DNA from: Paraburkholderia phytofirmans PsJN
GTDB lineage: Bacteria; Pseudomonadota; Gammaproteobacteria; Burkholderiales; Burkholderiaceae
Assembly: GCF_000020125.1 (NCBI RefSeq)
Contig: NC_010681.1
Span: 3,038,001 to 3,102,000 of the forward strand
Direction: 5' to 3'
Length of the DNA: 64,000 nucleotides
The notes beneath the pieces are model-generated. The model did no database searches and had not been told where the DNA came from. It saw only the letters and a program-made list of their open reading frames with translations. The position numbers and the translations under genes are program-made. Position 1 is the first letter of the stretch. Each line of letters opens with the position of its first letter. Below, in pieces: positions 44,360 through 55,647 of this stretch.

Positions 44360-45745
44360 TTATTTCGTGCTTGATATTTCATTAATTTTTGAGCTAGGCT
44401 CAACTCCGGTCCACTCGACTGCCCGCGCGGCACCCACCGTCGTGCGTTCATCGAGCCCGACGGCCAGATCGTCAACCGGCCGCGAGCGTGGCCGCGCCAG
44501 CGCCGCGTTCAGCTTGCCCCGATCCAGTTCTTTCTCCCACGCCGCAATCACAATCGACGCCACGCCGTTGCCCATCGTATTGGTCAGCGCCCGGCATTCG
44601 GACATGAACCTGTCGATGCCGAGAATCAGCACCATCGCCGTCACCGGCACGGTCGGCACCACGGAAAGACTCGCAGCCAGCGTGATGAACCCCGCCCCCG
44701 TGACGCCCGTCGAACCCTTGGACGTCAGCATCGTCACCGCCAGCAGCGTGATTTCCTGAGCGATCGTCAAATGCGTGTTGGTGGCCTGCGCGAGAAACAG
44801 CACCGCGAGCGTCATGTAGATATTGGTGCCGTCGAGATTGAACGAGTAGCCGGTCGGCACTACGAGACCGACAATGCCGCGCGAGCAGCCGAGCCGCTCC
44901 AGCTTCTCCATCAGTTGCGGCAGCGCGGCTTCCGACGTGGAAGTGCCGAGCACGATCAGCAATTCATCCTTGATGTACACGACGAAGCGCCACAAACTGA
45001 ATCCGCATGCCCGCGCAATCAGACCGAGGCCGCACGAGACGAACAGAAACGCGGTCAGATAGAACGTGCCGATCAGTTTCATCATCGGCAGCAAGGAGAC
45101 GATGCCGTATTTGCCGATCGTGAATGCGATCGCGCCGAACGCGCCGATCGGCGCGAGGCTGGTGATCATCCGCACGATACGGAAGAACGTTTTAGACAGC
45201 AGGTCGATCAGGCCGATCAGCGGTTTGGCGGGTTCGCCCAGCACCGCGAGCGCGGTGCCGAACAACATCGCGATCAGCAGCACCGGCAGAATATCGCCCT
45301 GCGTGAAAGCGCCGGCGAACGTGTCGGGAATGATGTGCATGAAGAAGCCCGCGAGCCCTTCACCGTGTGCGGCTTGCGCGGCATAACTCGCGATCGCGCC
45401 GGCATCGAGCGTGGATGGATCGACGTTGAAGCCGATGCCCGGTTTCAGCACATGCGCGGCGAGCAGACCGATCGCCAGTGCGAGCGTCGACACCACCTCG
45501 AAATACAGCAAGGCCTTGCCGCCGACGCGCCCAACTTTGCGCATGTCGTGCATGCTCGCAATACCGGTCACGACCGTGCAGAAAATCACCGGGCTGATGA
45601 TCATGCGCACGAGTTTGATGAAGGCATCCCCGAGCGGTTTCATCGCCACGGCGTCCGCGGGCAGAAAATGCCCCAACGCCACGCCGATGATGATCGCCAC
45701 GATCACCTGCACATACAGCACCTTGTAGAGCGGTTTGCGTTTCAT
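44360..45745 (-). CDS. dctA: C4-dicarboxylate:H+/Na+ symporter DctA
   Basis: This 461-residue DAACS-family transporter contains [40 protein letters not shown], the Ser-rich hairpin [40 protein letters not shown] and [20 protein letters not shown]. It imports succinate, fumarate and malate, and sometimes orotate. The C-terminus is about 30 residues longer than usual and polar. Single gene, with the LeuCD-like operon upstream on the same strand; dicarboxylate uptake could feed that pathway. Confidence 0.93.
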   Translation of the reverse strand: MKRKPLYKVLYVQVIVAIIIGVALGHFLPADAVAMKPLGDAFIKLVRMIISPVIFCTVVTGIASMHDMRKVGRVGGKALLYFEVVSTLALAIGLLAAHVLKPGIGFNVDPSTLDAGAIASYAAQAAHGEGLAGFFMHIIPDTFAGAFTQGDILPVLLIAMLFGTALAVLGEPAKPLIGLIDLLSKTFFRIVRMITSLAPIGAFGAIAFTIGKYGIVSLLPMMKLIGTFYLTAFLFVSCGLGLIARACGFSLWRFVVYIKDELLIVLGTSTSEAALPQLMEKLERLGCSRGIVGLVVPTGYSFNLDGTNIYMTLAVLFLAQATNTHLTIAQEITLLAVTMLTSKGSTGVTGAGFITLAASLSVVPTVPVTAMVLILGIDRFMSECRALTNTMGNGVASIVIAAWEKELDRGKLNAALARPRSRPVDDLAVGLDERTTVGAARAVEWTGVEPSSKINEISSTK

Positions 45746-45845
45746 GTCTCCTCCGTTTTTGCAGGCAAAGCGCGTCCGTTCCCTTCTGGTGGGGAATGAG
45801 TCACGCGCTGTTTGGTTGGATGGCGACGTGGATGTCGCCGGGGTG

Positions 45846-46457
45846 TTACAACACGGCGGCCCAGCTATGCCGCGCGAAATGGTCTCGCTCGAATGCTTCG
45901 ATGTCGTGCAATGAAGCGAGCGTCAGATCGATGGTGTCCATGCCTTCGACCACCATCTGTTTATGACGAGCGCCTAGTGGAAACGCAAACACGCGTCCCG
46001 TGGCGGACGTCACCGTTTGGCGTTCGATGTCGATATGCAGCGGCGCTGCGGGCTGCGTTGCCGCGTCATGCAAGAGGACGTCGATTTCGTCGCGTTCAAG
46101 CTGCACGAGCAGCAGACGGTTATTCATCGCGTTCGAATAGAAAATCTCCGCGAAGCTCGGCGCGATGACCGCCTCGAAACCGCCTTGTTGAAGTCCCCAC
46201 ACCGCGTGCTCACGGCTCGAACCGCAGCCAAAGTTCGAACCGCCGATCAGAATGCGCGCGTCACGATACTCAGGCTGATTCAGCACGCAGTCGCTACGCG
46301 GCTCGCCTTGCGCATCGAAACGCAAGTCATACAGCAAGCCATCCTTGAGCCCCGCCTTGCCGATAATGCGCAGAAACTGCTTCGGCATGATCTGGTCGGT
46401 ATCGAGGTTTTCGATCGGCAAAGGCGCGGCGGTGCCGTGGATTTCGGTAAGTCTCAT
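45846..46457 (-). CDS. Isopropylmalate-dehydratase-type small subunit (LeuD paralogue)
   Basis: This 203-residue swivelling domain of the aconitase superfamily has [40 protein letters not shown] and [20 protein letters not shown]. It pairs with the large subunit through an ATGA overlap (46454-46457). No leuB or leuA is nearby, and the operon contains a dehalogenase-like hydrolase, so this is probably a catabolic paralogue (a 2-methylmalate, citraconate or dimethylmalate-type hydratase) rather than leucine biosynthesis. That is inference. Confidence 0.87.
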   Translation of the reverse strand: MRLTEIHGTAAPLPIENLDTDQIMPKQFLRIIGKAGLKDGLLYDLRFDAQGEPRSDCVLNQPEYRDARILIGGSNFGCGSSREHAVWGLQQGGFEAVIAPSFAEIFYSNAMNNRLLLVQLERDEIDVLLHDAATQPAAPLHIDIERQTVTSATGRVFAFPLGARHKQMVVEGMDTIDLTLASLHDIEAFERDHFARHSWAAVL

Positions 46458-47869
46458 GACTGCGTCTCCAGCGTGCGGACGTCGGTGATGCGTCCGGTCA
46501 ATGCGGCCGCCGCGGCCATCGCGGGGCTCATCAGGTGAGTACGGCCGCCACGGCCCTGGCGCCCTTCGAAGTTGCGGTTAGTGGTCGAGGCACACCGTTC
46601 GCCGGGCGTCAGAAAATCGTCGTTCATCGCCAGACACATCGAGCAGCCCGGCTCGCGCCATTCGAAACCGGCCTCGCGCAATGTCGCCGCGACGCCTTCG
46701 GCTTCCGCCTGGCGGCGCACGCTGCCCGAGCCGGGCACGACCATCGCGCGCACGCCCTGCGCGACGTGGCGCCCCGCGACGATCGACGCGACGATGCGCA
46801 GATCTTCAATGCGTCCATTGGTGCAGGAGCCGATGAACACGCGATCGATCGGCGTGCCCGCAATCGGCTGATCTGCGTCGAGGCCGATATAGTCGAGCGC
46901 GCGGCGTAACGCGGCGGCGGCTTCCGGTGTCTTTTGCGCGGCCGCAGCGGGAATCCGTTCGTCGACGGCGATGGCCTGATCGGGACTCGTGCCCCACGTG
47001 ACAAACGGCGAAATATCGCATGCGTCGAAACGATACTCGCTATCGAAGCGCGCGCCCGGGTCCGACTTCAGTTCACGCCAGTCGCTCATCGCTGCGTACC
47101 ACGCGATCTCATCGAGTTGCGTTGCGTGTGCGCGGATGTAGTCGAAGGTGGTGGCATCGGGTGCGATCAGCGCGGCACGCGCGCCCGCTTCGACGGTCAT
47201 GTTGCACAAGGTCATGCGTGCTTCCGCCGACAGCGACGCGATGGTCGATCCAGCGAATTCCACCGCATAGCCGCGCGCACCCTGCGCGCCGATTCGGCTG
47301 ATGATCCACAGAATCAGATCCTTCGACGATGTGCCATACGGCATGGGGCCCTCGATCGTGATGCGCATGGTCTGCGCGACGCGATACACCAGCGTCTGCG
47401 TGGCGAGCACATGTTCGACCTCGGACGTGCCGATGCCGAAACCCAACGCGCCGAGCGCACCATACGTGGTGGTGTGGCTATCGCCGCACAACACGACCAT
47501 GCCCGGCCGAACCAGTCCACGCTCGGGCGCGACGATATGTTCGATGCCTTGCAACGGATCGTTTGCCGCATGCAGCGCGATGCCGGCCTCGGCGCAATTG
47601 CGCGCCAGGTTGTTCGCGAGCAGCAACGACGCGGCATCGCGAATCACACGCGGCGCTTCCGCGTGCGTCGGAATGATGTGACTGACCACCGCGAGCTGCT
47701 GCTTCGGCCGGCGCACGCGCCGCGTTTTCGCGGCCAGCGCGCTGAACGCTTGCGGGCTGGTGTATTCGTTCATCAGATGCAGATCGACGTACAGCAGCAC
47801 GTTCTGTTCATCGACGCGCGTCACGACATGCGAATCGACCAGCTTCTGGTAAAGGGTTCGTGTTGACAT
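46454..47869 (-). CDS. Isopropylmalate-dehydratase-type large subunit (LeuC paralogue)
   Basis: This 471-residue protein has the 4Fe-4S cysteine motifs of the aconitase superfamily in VFIGSCTNGRIEDLRIVAS and EPGCSMCLAMNDDFLTPGER. It also has VVLCGDSHTTTYGALGALGF and EFAGSTIASLSAEARMTLCN. It starts MSTRTLYQKLVDSHVVTRVD, 17 bp after the hydrolase gene stop. With the small subunit it forms a hydro-lyase for a 2- or 3-hydroxydicarboxylate. Context argues for a role other than leucine synthesis. Confidence 0.88.
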   Translation of the reverse strand: MSTRTLYQKLVDSHVVTRVDEQNVLLYVDLHLMNEYTSPQAFSALAAKTRRVRRPKQQLAVVSHIIPTHAEAPRVIRDAASLLLANNLARNCAEAGIALHAANDPLQGIEHIVAPERGLVRPGMVVLCGDSHTTTYGALGALGFGIGTSEVEHVLATQTLVYRVAQTMRITIEGPMPYGTSSKDLILWIISRIGAQGARGYAVEFAGSTIASLSAEARMTLCNMTVEAGARAALIAPDATTFDYIRAHATQLDEIAWYAAMSDWRELKSDPGARFDSEYRFDACDISPFVTWGTSPDQAIAVDERIPAAAAQKTPEAAAALRRALDYIGLDADQPIAGTPIDRVFIGSCTNGRIEDLRIVASIVAGRHVAQGVRAMVVPGSGSVRRQAEAEGVAATLREAGFEWREPGCSMCLAMNDDFLTPGERCASTTNRNFEGRQGRGGRTHLMSPAMAAAAALTGRITDVRTLETQS

Positions 47870-47886
47870 GATGAAGGCCCGAGCAA

Positions 47887-48765
47887 CTAGGACTGCAGAA
47901 ACGGAAGGACGCGTTCGAGCAATAACTCGGGCGCTTCCTCGGGAATGTAGTGACCGCACGGCAGCGCTTCGCCGCTCACCCTGGCCGACCACTTCCGCCA
48001 TTCGGCGAGCGGCTCGAAGCATTGTTCGATCACGCCTTGCGCGCCCCACAGCGCGAGGAAATCGCATTCGATCTTCCGCCCCTCAGCGAGCGACGCGCGG
48101 TCGTGTTCGAGGTCGATCGTAATGCTCGCGCGGTAGTCCTCGCAGATGCCGTGCGCGGTGCCGGGGTCGCTCAGGCAGCGCAGATATTCGGCATAGGCCG
48201 CGTCGGTGAATGGCGCGAGGCCTGCGCTGCGCGCGCCGATGGTCTGCTTCAGATATAGGTCGGGGTCCGCGCGAATCAGCGTCTCGGGAAACGGCGCGGG
48301 TCGCACGAGAAAGAACCAGTGCCAGTAAGCGCGCGCGAAATCGAACGAGGTCTGTTCGTACATCGCGAGGGTCGGCGCGACGTCGAGCGTCACGAGCCGC
48401 GTCACGGCTTGCGGATGATCGAGCGCCATGCGGGCGGCCACGCGTCCGCCGCGATCGTGGCCGATCACGGCGAAGCGGTCGAAACCTTGCGCATGCATCA
48501 GCGCGAGCTGATCGGCGGCCATGCGGCGCTTGGAATAGTTCGCGTGGTCGTGGGTGCCCTGCGGTTTGCCGCTGTCGCCATAGCCCCGCAAATCCGCGGC
48601 GATCAGCGTGAAGTGTTGCGCCAACGTCGGTGCGACCTTGTGCCAGATGGCGTGAGTTTGTGGATGCCCATGCAGCAGCAGCAAAGCCGGCCCGTTGCCG
48701 CCGCGTATCGCGTTGATGCGGATGCCGTCGACCTCGGCCGACGCGTCTGTGAAACCTGCAAACAT
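47887..48765 (-). CDS. Predicted haloacetate/fluoroacetate dehalogenase (alpha/beta hydrolase)
   Basis: This 292-residue alpha/beta hydrolase has the dehalogenase nucleophile elbow VIGHDRGGRVAARMALDHP: Asp104, with Arg105 and Arg108 placed to bind a carboxylate. The halide-pocket residues are in AYWHWFFL (His149, Trp150) and ICEDYRA (Tyr211). Asp128 and His272 (CGHYIPEEAPE) complete the triad. This is the pattern of fluoroacetate dehalogenases such as the one from Rhodopseudomonas palustris. Start at 48765 has GGAGG 5 bases upstream. First gene of the operon with LeuCD paralogues, divergent from a LysR gene. An epoxide hydrolase is the main alternative. Confidence 0.85.
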   Translation of the reverse strand: MFAGFTDASAEVDGIRINAIRGGNGPALLLLHGHPQTHAIWHKVAPTLAQHFTLIAADLRGYGDSGKPQGTHDHANYSKRRMAADQLALMHAQGFDRFAVIGHDRGGRVAARMALDHPQAVTRLVTLDVAPTLAMYEQTSFDFARAYWHWFFLVRPAPFPETLIRADPDLYLKQTIGARSAGLAPFTDAAYAEYLRCLSDPGTAHGICEDYRASITIDLEHDRASLAEGRKIECDFLALWGAQGVIEQCFEPLAEWRKWSARVSGEALPCGHYIPEEAPELLLERVLPFLQS

Positions 48766-48859
48766 CATTGCCTCCCATGTTTGAATGAAGTCTAATTGAT
48801 GCCTGCAGCGATATGGTTTCTCTTGGCGCAATCCGGAATTAACTTTTAGGAACGAATCG

Positions 48860-49762
48860 ATGGACGGCTTTTCCGACCTGAATCTGTTCGCGCTGGTGGC
48901 GCGCCATCGCAATCTCGCCGCGGCCGCGCGCGAACTCGGCGTCACGCCGCCGTCCATCAGCAAGCGGCTTGCGCAACTCGAACAGCGTCTCGGCGTGCGC
49001 CTCGTGAACCGCACCACACGGCGCGTGAGCCTGACGGCGGAGGGCGAGATTTATCTGGCGAATGGCTCGCGCATCCTCGACGACCTCGCCGAACTCGAAC
49101 AATTGGTCACGCAGAGCCGTGCCGAGCCGGCCGGCCTGTTGCGCGTGAATGCGTCGTTCGGTTTCGGCCGCGCGCACATTGCCCCGGCGATTTCGCGTTT
49201 CAGCGAACGGTTCCCATCGATGAAGATTCAACTGCATCTGACGGACCGGCCGGTCAGCTTGCAGGAAGAAGGCTTCGATCTCGGGATCCGTTTCGGCGAA
49301 GTGCCGGATGCGCGCATCAACGCGCGCTTGCTGCTGAAGAACCAGCGCGTCGTGTGCGCGTCGCCGGCTTATGTGAAGCGGCACGGCGCACCGCAAATGC
49401 CGCACGATCTCACGCGCCATGCCTGCCTCGTCTTACGCGAAAACGAATCGGCGTACGGCACGTGGCATTTTTCGCGCGGCAAGAAATCGGAGACGGTGAA
49501 GGTGGACGGTCCGCTAAGCAGCAACGACGGCAGCGCCGTGCTGAAGTGGGCGCTCGACGGCCGCGGCGTGGCCGTACGCTCGGCGTGGGAAATCGCCGGC
49601 CATCTACGGCGCGGCGAACTGGTGCCGCTTCTCGCCGACTGGACGCTGCCGAACGCGGACATTCACGCCATCTATCTGGAGCGGCACCGCTTGTCGGCCA
49701 AGCTGAGGACGTTCATCGAGTTTCTCGGCGACGAGTTGCGCGAGAGCGTTCAGGCCACCTAG
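48860..49762 (+). CDS. LysR-family regulator, divergent from the dehalogenase-LeuCD operon
   Basis: This 300-residue LTTR has the N-terminal HTH (FALVARHRNLAAAARELGVT, PPSISKRLAQLEQRLGVRLV) and a substrate-binding domain with LLRVNASFGFGRAHIAPAIS and DLGIRFGEVPDARINARLLL. This places it in the large CrgA/DmlR-like branch. Start follows AGGA. The 94-bp gap to the hydrolase gene is the expected control region; regulation of that operon is inferred from position. Confidence 0.9.
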   Translation: MDGFSDLNLFALVARHRNLAAAARELGVTPPSISKRLAQLEQRLGVRLVNRTTRRVSLTAEGEIYLANGSRILDDLAELEQLVTQSRAEPAGLLRVNASFGFGRAHIAPAISRFSERFPSMKIQLHLTDRPVSLQEEGFDLGIRFGEVPDARINARLLLKNQRVVCASPAYVKRHGAPQMPHDLTRHACLVLRENESAYGTWHFSRGKKSETVKVDGPLSSNDGSAVLKWALDGRGVAVRSAWEIAGHLRRGELVPLLADWTLPNADIHAIYLERHRLSAKLRTFIEFLGDELRESVQAT

Positions 49763-49774
49763 CGAGACATGTGC

Positions 49775-49966
49775 TCACCCTGCCCGCTTATTGCGCTGTT
49801 GGGTCCGGCTGGCGCGCCAGCGCAGCAGAAACCCGACAAGCGCGGCAAAAGCGGCAGTCCCCATGTAGCCGCCGAGACGAATCGCGTCTTCGCCCGGCAA
49901 GCGGGAGATCAACAGAACGACTACGGCGAGCGCCGGCACGGCCAGAAGTCCAATGATCCATTTCAT
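49775..49966 (-). CDS. Small membrane protein (63 aa)
   Basis: The protein starts MKWIIGLLAVPALAVVVLLI with GGAGA upstream. It has one clear helix, a short loop (SRLPGEDAIRLGG), a second hydrophobic stretch (YMGTAAFAALVGFLLRW) and a basic C-terminus, so two membrane segments are likely. No family recognised. It sits between two LysR genes and overlaps neither. Confidence 0.6.
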   Translation of the reverse strand: MKWIIGLLAVPALAVVVLLISRLPGEDAIRLGGYMGTAAFAALVGFLLRWRASRTQQRNKRAG

Positions 49967-50028
49967 CTCTTGTCTCCGCTCTTTTCTGCGTAGCATACCC
50001 GCGCGAGATGCAAGATGAACCTCGTCGT

Positions 50029-50937
50029 TTACGCGGGCACGCCTCGGCCCGTGCCATGCGCCTGCTGCAAAATGAAATCGATGAAGGTCGACGCCGCGCG
50101 CGTGTGATGCCGGTTCGGCATATACAGCATGTACATGTGCGTGCCGAAGATGCTCAGGCGCCATTCGTCGAGCGTGGTGAGCACGTCGCCGCGGCGCAGA
50201 TCGTCCTGCACCACATAGTCGGGCACAAGGCCCACGCCAAGGCCGGCGAGCACCGCCTGACGCAAGAACAGAAAGTTCTCGGAGATGATGCTCGGCTCCA
50301 GCAGCACTTCATGCCGTTCGTCGCGCAAATAAGCGGCCACCCGCAATTGCCGGCCGACCACTGCCGCGGTAATCAGCGGCGCCGTGCGCAGGTCGTCGAG
50401 TTGCCGCGGCATGCCGTGCCTGTCCGCAAAATCCGGCGACGCGCACGCCACATACCGCACCGGCCCCATGTCTCGCGCGACGAGGTTTTGCGGCGGCTCG
50501 GACATCACGCGCACGGCGATATCGACTTCATCGCGCATCAGGTCTTCAACACGGTTTTCGAACATCACATCCAGCACGATGCCCGGATAAAGCCGCTTGA
50601 ACGCGATCAGCCAGTCCGACATGATGAGTTGCCCGTAACCGCTCGGCACGCTCAGCCGCACGCGCCCTTGCAGGCTCTGCCCGAGCGTGGTGACGGATTC
50701 GCGCGCGGCCAGCAGCGCGTTCTGGATCGTGCGGCCGTGTTCGTAGAGTTGCAGGCCGATCTCGGTCGGCTCGACGCGGCGCGTCGTGCGCCTCACGAGT
50801 TGCAGCCCGATGGAACGCTCCAGCTGATTCAGGTGGTAGCTCACGTTCGCCCGGCTCATCTTCAGCCGACGCGCGGCTTCGCTGAGATTGCCGGCGTCCA
50901 GAATGTCCACCAGCAGGGTCAAGGAGTTGACGTCCAT
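50029..50937 (-). CDS. LysR-family regulator of the pimeloyl-CoA-type operon
   Basis: This 302-residue LTTR has an HTH at the N-terminus (VNSLTLLVDILDAGNLSEAA, KMSRANVSYHLNQLERSIGL) and a CrgA-like effector domain (LSVPSGYGQLIMSDWLIAFK, LGVGLVPDYVVQDDLRRGDV). It is divergent from the enoyl-CoA hydratase/dehydrogenase gene, with TTGACA/TGTCAA sites in the 142-bp gap. Likely activator or repressor of the dicarboxylate beta-oxidation operon. Confidence 0.9.
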   Translation of the reverse strand: MDVNSLTLLVDILDAGNLSEAARRLKMSRANVSYHLNQLERSIGLQLVRRTTRRVEPTEIGLQLYEHGRTIQNALLAARESVTTLGQSLQGRVRLSVPSGYGQLIMSDWLIAFKRLYPGIVLDVMFENRVEDLMRDEVDIAVRVMSEPPQNLVARDMGPVRYVACASPDFADRHGMPRQLDDLRTAPLITAAVVGRQLRVAAYLRDERHEVLLEPSIISENFLFLRQAVLAGLGVGLVPDYVVQDDLRRGDVLTTLDEWRLSIFGTHMYMLYMPNRHHTRAASTFIDFILQQAHGTGRGVPA

Positions 50938-50961
50938 GGCAGCGCCTTTGTCAAAGAAACC

Positions 50962-50976
50962 TTGACAGTCTGTCAA
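50962..50976. promoter_or_regulatory. LysR operator candidate
   Basis: TTGACAGTCTGTCAA is a perfect 6-bp-arm palindrome with a 3-base centre. TGTCAA/TTGAC half-sites recur nearby (CTTTGTCAAAG at 50947-50957, then ATTGTCAATAAAC and CCTTGAC). They fill the gap between the LysR gene and the divergent operon, a typical LTTR arrangement. Confidence 0.55.
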
Positions 50977-51079
50977 CCGCCCATGTGATTGTCAATAAAC
51001 CTTGACCGACTCACAATCGGGACAGTTCGCCAGACCCCGGCATGCTTTGCCATGCGACCCATCACAATCAGGAGACGCC

Positions 51080-53200
51080 ATGACCCCCAATCCTTCGGCC
51101 GACGTTGTCTCGCGCGAATTGCGCGGCAAGGTGCTGCTCGTGACGATCGACCACGCGCCGGTCAACGCGCTGTCTGCCGACGTGCGGCGCGGCCTGCTCG
51201 CCGCCATCGAAGCCGCGGATGCCGACAAGGCCGTGGAAGCGGTGCTGATCGTCGGCGCGGGACGCAATTTCATCGCCGGCGCGGACATTCGCGAGTTCGG
51301 CAAGCCCCCGGTGCCCCCGTCGCTGCCGGACGTGTGCAACCGCATCGAGGCGTGCACGAAGCCGGTGGTCGCCGCAATTCATGGCGCGGCGCTCGGCGGC
51401 GGCCTGGAAGTAGCGCTCGCGGCGCATTACCGGATTGCCGTCGACGGCGCGAAGCTTGGCTTGCCTGAAGTACAACTCGGCCTGTTGCCGGGCGCGGGAG
51501 GCACACAGCGCACGCCGCGTTTGATCGGCGCGCAGGCCGCGCTCGATCTGATCCTGAGCGGCCGTCACGCCAGCGCGAAGGAAGCGCTGGCGTTCGGTCT
51601 GATCGACCGTCTAGGCAGCAGCGACGACATCCTCGCCGAAGGCCTTGCCTACGTGCACGAGTTGCTGGCCGCGCACGCGCCGGTGCGCCGCACGCGCGAC
51701 GCCGCGGCACTCAGCGACCGCGCCGCGAGTCTCGCGGCCGTCGCCACGGCACGTGCGGAAACCGCGAAGAAATCGCGCGGCCTGTTCTCGCCGCTGAAAA
51801 TCGTCGATGCCGTCGAGGCCGCCATCGAACAGCCTTTCGACGAAGGTCTGCGGGTCGAACGTAAGCTGTTCCTCGAATGTATCGACAGCCCGCAGCGCGC
51901 CGGTTTGATTCACGCGTTCTTTGCCGAGCGCGAAGTGCTCAAGGCGCCGGAAACGCGCGCTGCCAAACCACGCACCTTAAATACGATCGGCGTGGTGGGC
52001 GGCGGTACGATGGGCGCGGGCATTGCCGTCGCGGTGCTCGACGCCGGCCTGCCGGTGACGATGATCGAGCGCGACGACGCGTCGCTCGCACGTGGCCGCG
52101 CGCACATCGAAAAAGTCTACGACGGCCTGATCGCCAAAGGCCGCCTGAGCGCGGAGAAAAAAGCGGCGCTCATGTCGCGCTGGAGCGGCAGCACGTCATA
52201 CGATGCGCTCGCCGGCGCCGACCTCGTGATCGAAGCCGTATTCGAAGACCTCGCCGTCAAACAGGCCGTATTCGCCGAACTCGATCGCGTCTGCAAAGCG
52301 GGCGCGGTGCTTGCGACCAACACCTCGTATCTCGACATCGACGCGCTCGCGTCGAGCGTTTCGCGTCCCGCCGACGTGATCGGCCTGCACTTCTTCTCGC
52401 CCGCTAACATCATGAAGCTGCTGGAAGTGGTGGTGCCGAAGCAGGTCAGCGCCGATGTAGTCGCCACCGCGTTCGAGCTGGCGAAAAAGTTGCGCAAGAC
52501 GCCGGTGCGCGCGGGCGTGTGCGACGGCTTTATCGGCAACCGCGTGCTGGCCGTGTATCGCAGCGCCGCGGACGCCATGATGGAAGACGGCGCCTCGCCC
52601 TATCAGATCGACGCGGCCGTGCGCGCGTTCGGCTTTCCGATGGGACCGTTCCAGGTGGTGGATCTGGCGGGCGGCGACATCGGCTGGGCGGCACGCAAGC
52701 GGCGAGCGGCGACGCGCAATCCCGCCGCGCGCTATGTGCAGATCGCCGACCGCCTGTGCGAGCGCGGCTGGTTCGGCCAGAAGAGCGGACGCGGCTTCTA
52801 TCTGTACCCCGAAGGATCGCGCAGCGGCACGCCCGATCCGGAAGTCGAGGCGATCATCGACGCCGAACGCGCACGCGCCGGCATCACGCCGCGCAGCTTC
52901 ACCGACGAAGAGATCATCCGCCGCTACATGGCCGCGATGATCAACGAAGGCGCCAACGTCGTGCATGAACGCATTGCGCTGCGGCCGTTGGACGTCGACG
53001 TGACGTTCCTGTACGGCTATGGCTTTCCGCGTTATCGCGGCGGTCCAATGAAATATGCGGACATGGTCGGCTTGCCGAAAATCCTCGCCGACATCCGCGA
53101 GTTCGCCAAAGAAGACCCGCTCTTCTGGAAACCCTCGCCGCTGCTGATCGAACTGGTGGAACGCGGCGCCGATTTCGCGAGCCTGAACCAGAGCGTCTGA
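51080..53200 (+). CDS. Bifunctional enoyl-CoA hydratase / 3-hydroxyacyl-CoA dehydrogenase (PimF-like)
   Basis: This 706-residue fusion has a crotonase half ([56 protein letters not shown]). The 3-hydroxyacyl-CoA dehydrogenase half has [39 protein letters not shown] and [20 protein letters not shown]. It carries out the hydration and oxidation steps of beta-oxidation. Next to a paired PimC/PimD-like dehydrogenase, the substrates are probably CoA esters of medium dicarboxylates such as pimelate. Start at 51080 follows GGAGA. No thiolase is in the window. Confidence 0.92.
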   Translation: MTPNPSADVVSRELRGKVLLVTIDHAPVNALSADVRRGLLAAIEAADADKAVEAVLIVGAGRNFIAGADIREFGKPPVPPSLPDVCNRIEACTKPVVAAIHGAALGGGLEVALAAHYRIAVDGAKLGLPEVQLGLLPGAGGTQRTPRLIGAQAALDLILSGRHASAKEALAFGLIDRLGSSDDILAEGLAYVHELLAAHAPVRRTRDAAALSDRAASLAAVATARAETAKKSRGLFSPLKIVDAVEAAIEQPFDEGLRVERKLFLECIDSPQRAGLIHAFFAEREVLKAPETRAAKPRTLNTIGVVGGGTMGAGIAVAVLDAGLPVTMIERDDASLARGRAHIEKVYDGLIAKGRLSAEKKAALMSRWSGSTSYDALAGADLVIEAVFEDLAVKQAVFAELDRVCKAGAVLATNTSYLDIDALASSVSRPADVIGLHFFSPANIMKLLEVVVPKQVSADVVATAFELAKKLRKTPVRAGVCDGFIGNRVLAVYRSAADAMMEDGASPYQIDAAVRAFGFPMGPFQVVDLAGGDIGWAARKRRAATRNPAARYVQIADRLCERGWFGQKSGRGFYLYPEGSRSGTPDPEVEAIIDAERARAGITPRSFTDEEIIRRYMAAMINEGANVVHERIALRPLDVDVTFLYGYGFPRYRGGPMKYADMVGLPKILADIREFAKEDPLFWKPSPLLIELVERGADFASLNQSV

Positions 53201-53285
53201 AACGGCGCATCATCGTCGACGTCCATCATGATGACCGGCCGCGCCCAGCGCGCGCCGTTCGCTCAACCCAATCCGGAACCCCGCC

Positions 53286-54494
<1,209 letters not shown>

Positions 54495-54507
54495 GGGGGC
54501 GCACGTC

Positions 54508-55635
54508 ATGAATTTCCAGCACACCGAAGACCGCCGCATGCTGGCGGATACGCTGAACCGTTTTGTCAGCGAGCAGTACGCATTCTCGACGCGAGACCGG
54601 ATCGCTCAGTCCGACCAAGGCTATAGCGGCGAATTGTGGAGCCGCTTTGCCGAACTCGGCATTATCGGTGCACTGTTCGATGAAGCGGACGGCGGTTTCG
54701 GCGGCGGCGGTTTTGATATCGCGGTTGTATTCGAGAGCTTGGGGCGCGGTCTCGTGGTCGAGCCGTTTCTCGATACGCTGATCGTCGGCCGCGCCATTGC
54801 ACGCAGCGGCAACGAAGCGCAAAAAGCCGTGCTCGGCGAATTGATCGACGGCTCGCGGATCGTCGCGCTCGCGCACGGCGAGCCGGACAGTCACTATGAA
54901 CTGTCCCGCGTATCGGCGCGTGCGGAGCGAAGCGGCTCGACGTGGCAACTGAACGGAGCCAAGGCCGTGGTTCAGCACGGCGAGCACGCTTCGCTTTTTC
55001 TGGTTTCGGCGCGCACCGGCGGTGACGACGATAGCGACGCCGGCATAACGCTCTTTCTCGTGCCACGCGATGCAGCCGGCGTCAGCGTGCGCGGCTATCG
55101 CAAGATCGACGGCGGCCGCGCTGCTGAAGTGACATTGGACAACGTCACGCTCAGCGACGACGCATTGCTCGGCACGCCCGACGCGGGCTTCGCGACGCTC
55201 GAATACGCGATTGGCTGCGGCGTGTTCGCGCTGTGTTCCGAAGCAGTCGGCGCGATGGATGTCGCCAAGGACTACACCCTCGAGTATCTGCGCACGCGCA
55301 AACAGTTCGGCGTGCCGATCGGCAGCTTCCAGGCGTTGCAGCATCGCATGGCCGATCTGCTGCTGGAGATCGAGCAGGCCCGCTCGGCGGTGATCAATGC
55401 AGCGGCGGCGCTCGGTGCCGAGCGCAAGGTGCGGGAGCGCGCGGTGTCGGCGGCCAAGTACAGCATCGGGCGAATCGGCGCGCTGGTCGCGGAAGAATGC
55501 ATTCAGCTGCATGGCGGCATCGGCATGACGTGGGAACTGCCGCTCGCACATTACGCGAAGCGCCTCGTGATGATCGATCATCAACTCGGGGACGAGGACC
55601 ATCATCTCGAACGGTTCGTCGCGCTGGGCCGTTGA
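54508..55635 (+). CDS. Acyl-CoA dehydrogenase, pimeloyl-CoA dehydrogenase small-subunit-like (PimD)
   Basis: This 375-residue, divergent acyl-CoA dehydrogenase has FSTRDRIAQSDQGYSGELWS, LFDEADGGFGGGGFDIAVVF, YLRTRKQFGVPIGSFQALQH and ECIQLHGGIGMTWELPLAHY. The N-terminal and loop segments are those of PimD-like subunits that accompany PimC. Expressed with the upstream gene; followed by a MarR gene after 70 bp. Confidence 0.9.
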   Translation: MNFQHTEDRRMLADTLNRFVSEQYAFSTRDRIAQSDQGYSGELWSRFAELGIIGALFDEADGGFGGGGFDIAVVFESLGRGLVVEPFLDTLIVGRAIARSGNEAQKAVLGELIDGSRIVALAHGEPDSHYELSRVSARAERSGSTWQLNGAKAVVQHGEHASLFLVSARTGGDDDSDAGITLFLVPRDAAGVSVRGYRKIDGGRAAEVTLDNVTLSDDALLGTPDAGFATLEYAIGCGVFALCSEAVGAMDVAKDYTLEYLRTRKQFGVPIGSFQALQHRMADLLLEIEQARSAVINAAAALGAERKVRERAVSAAKYSIGRIGALVAEECIQLHGGIGMTWELPLAHYAKRLVMIDHQLGDEDHHLERFVALGR

Positions 55636-55647
55636 CCTTGACATGAC

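Noticed and set aside
45846..47869. Calling the LeuC/LeuD pair the leucine-biosynthesis leuCD
   Set aside because: No leuA or leuB nearby and the operon partner is a dehalogenase-like hydrolase, so gene symbols were withheld; biosynthetic function is not excluded.
47869..48067. Upstream-extended start for the LeuC paralogue
   Set aside because: The extra 66 residues are Arg-rich antisense of the hydrolase gene; ATG at 47869 gives the family N-terminus.
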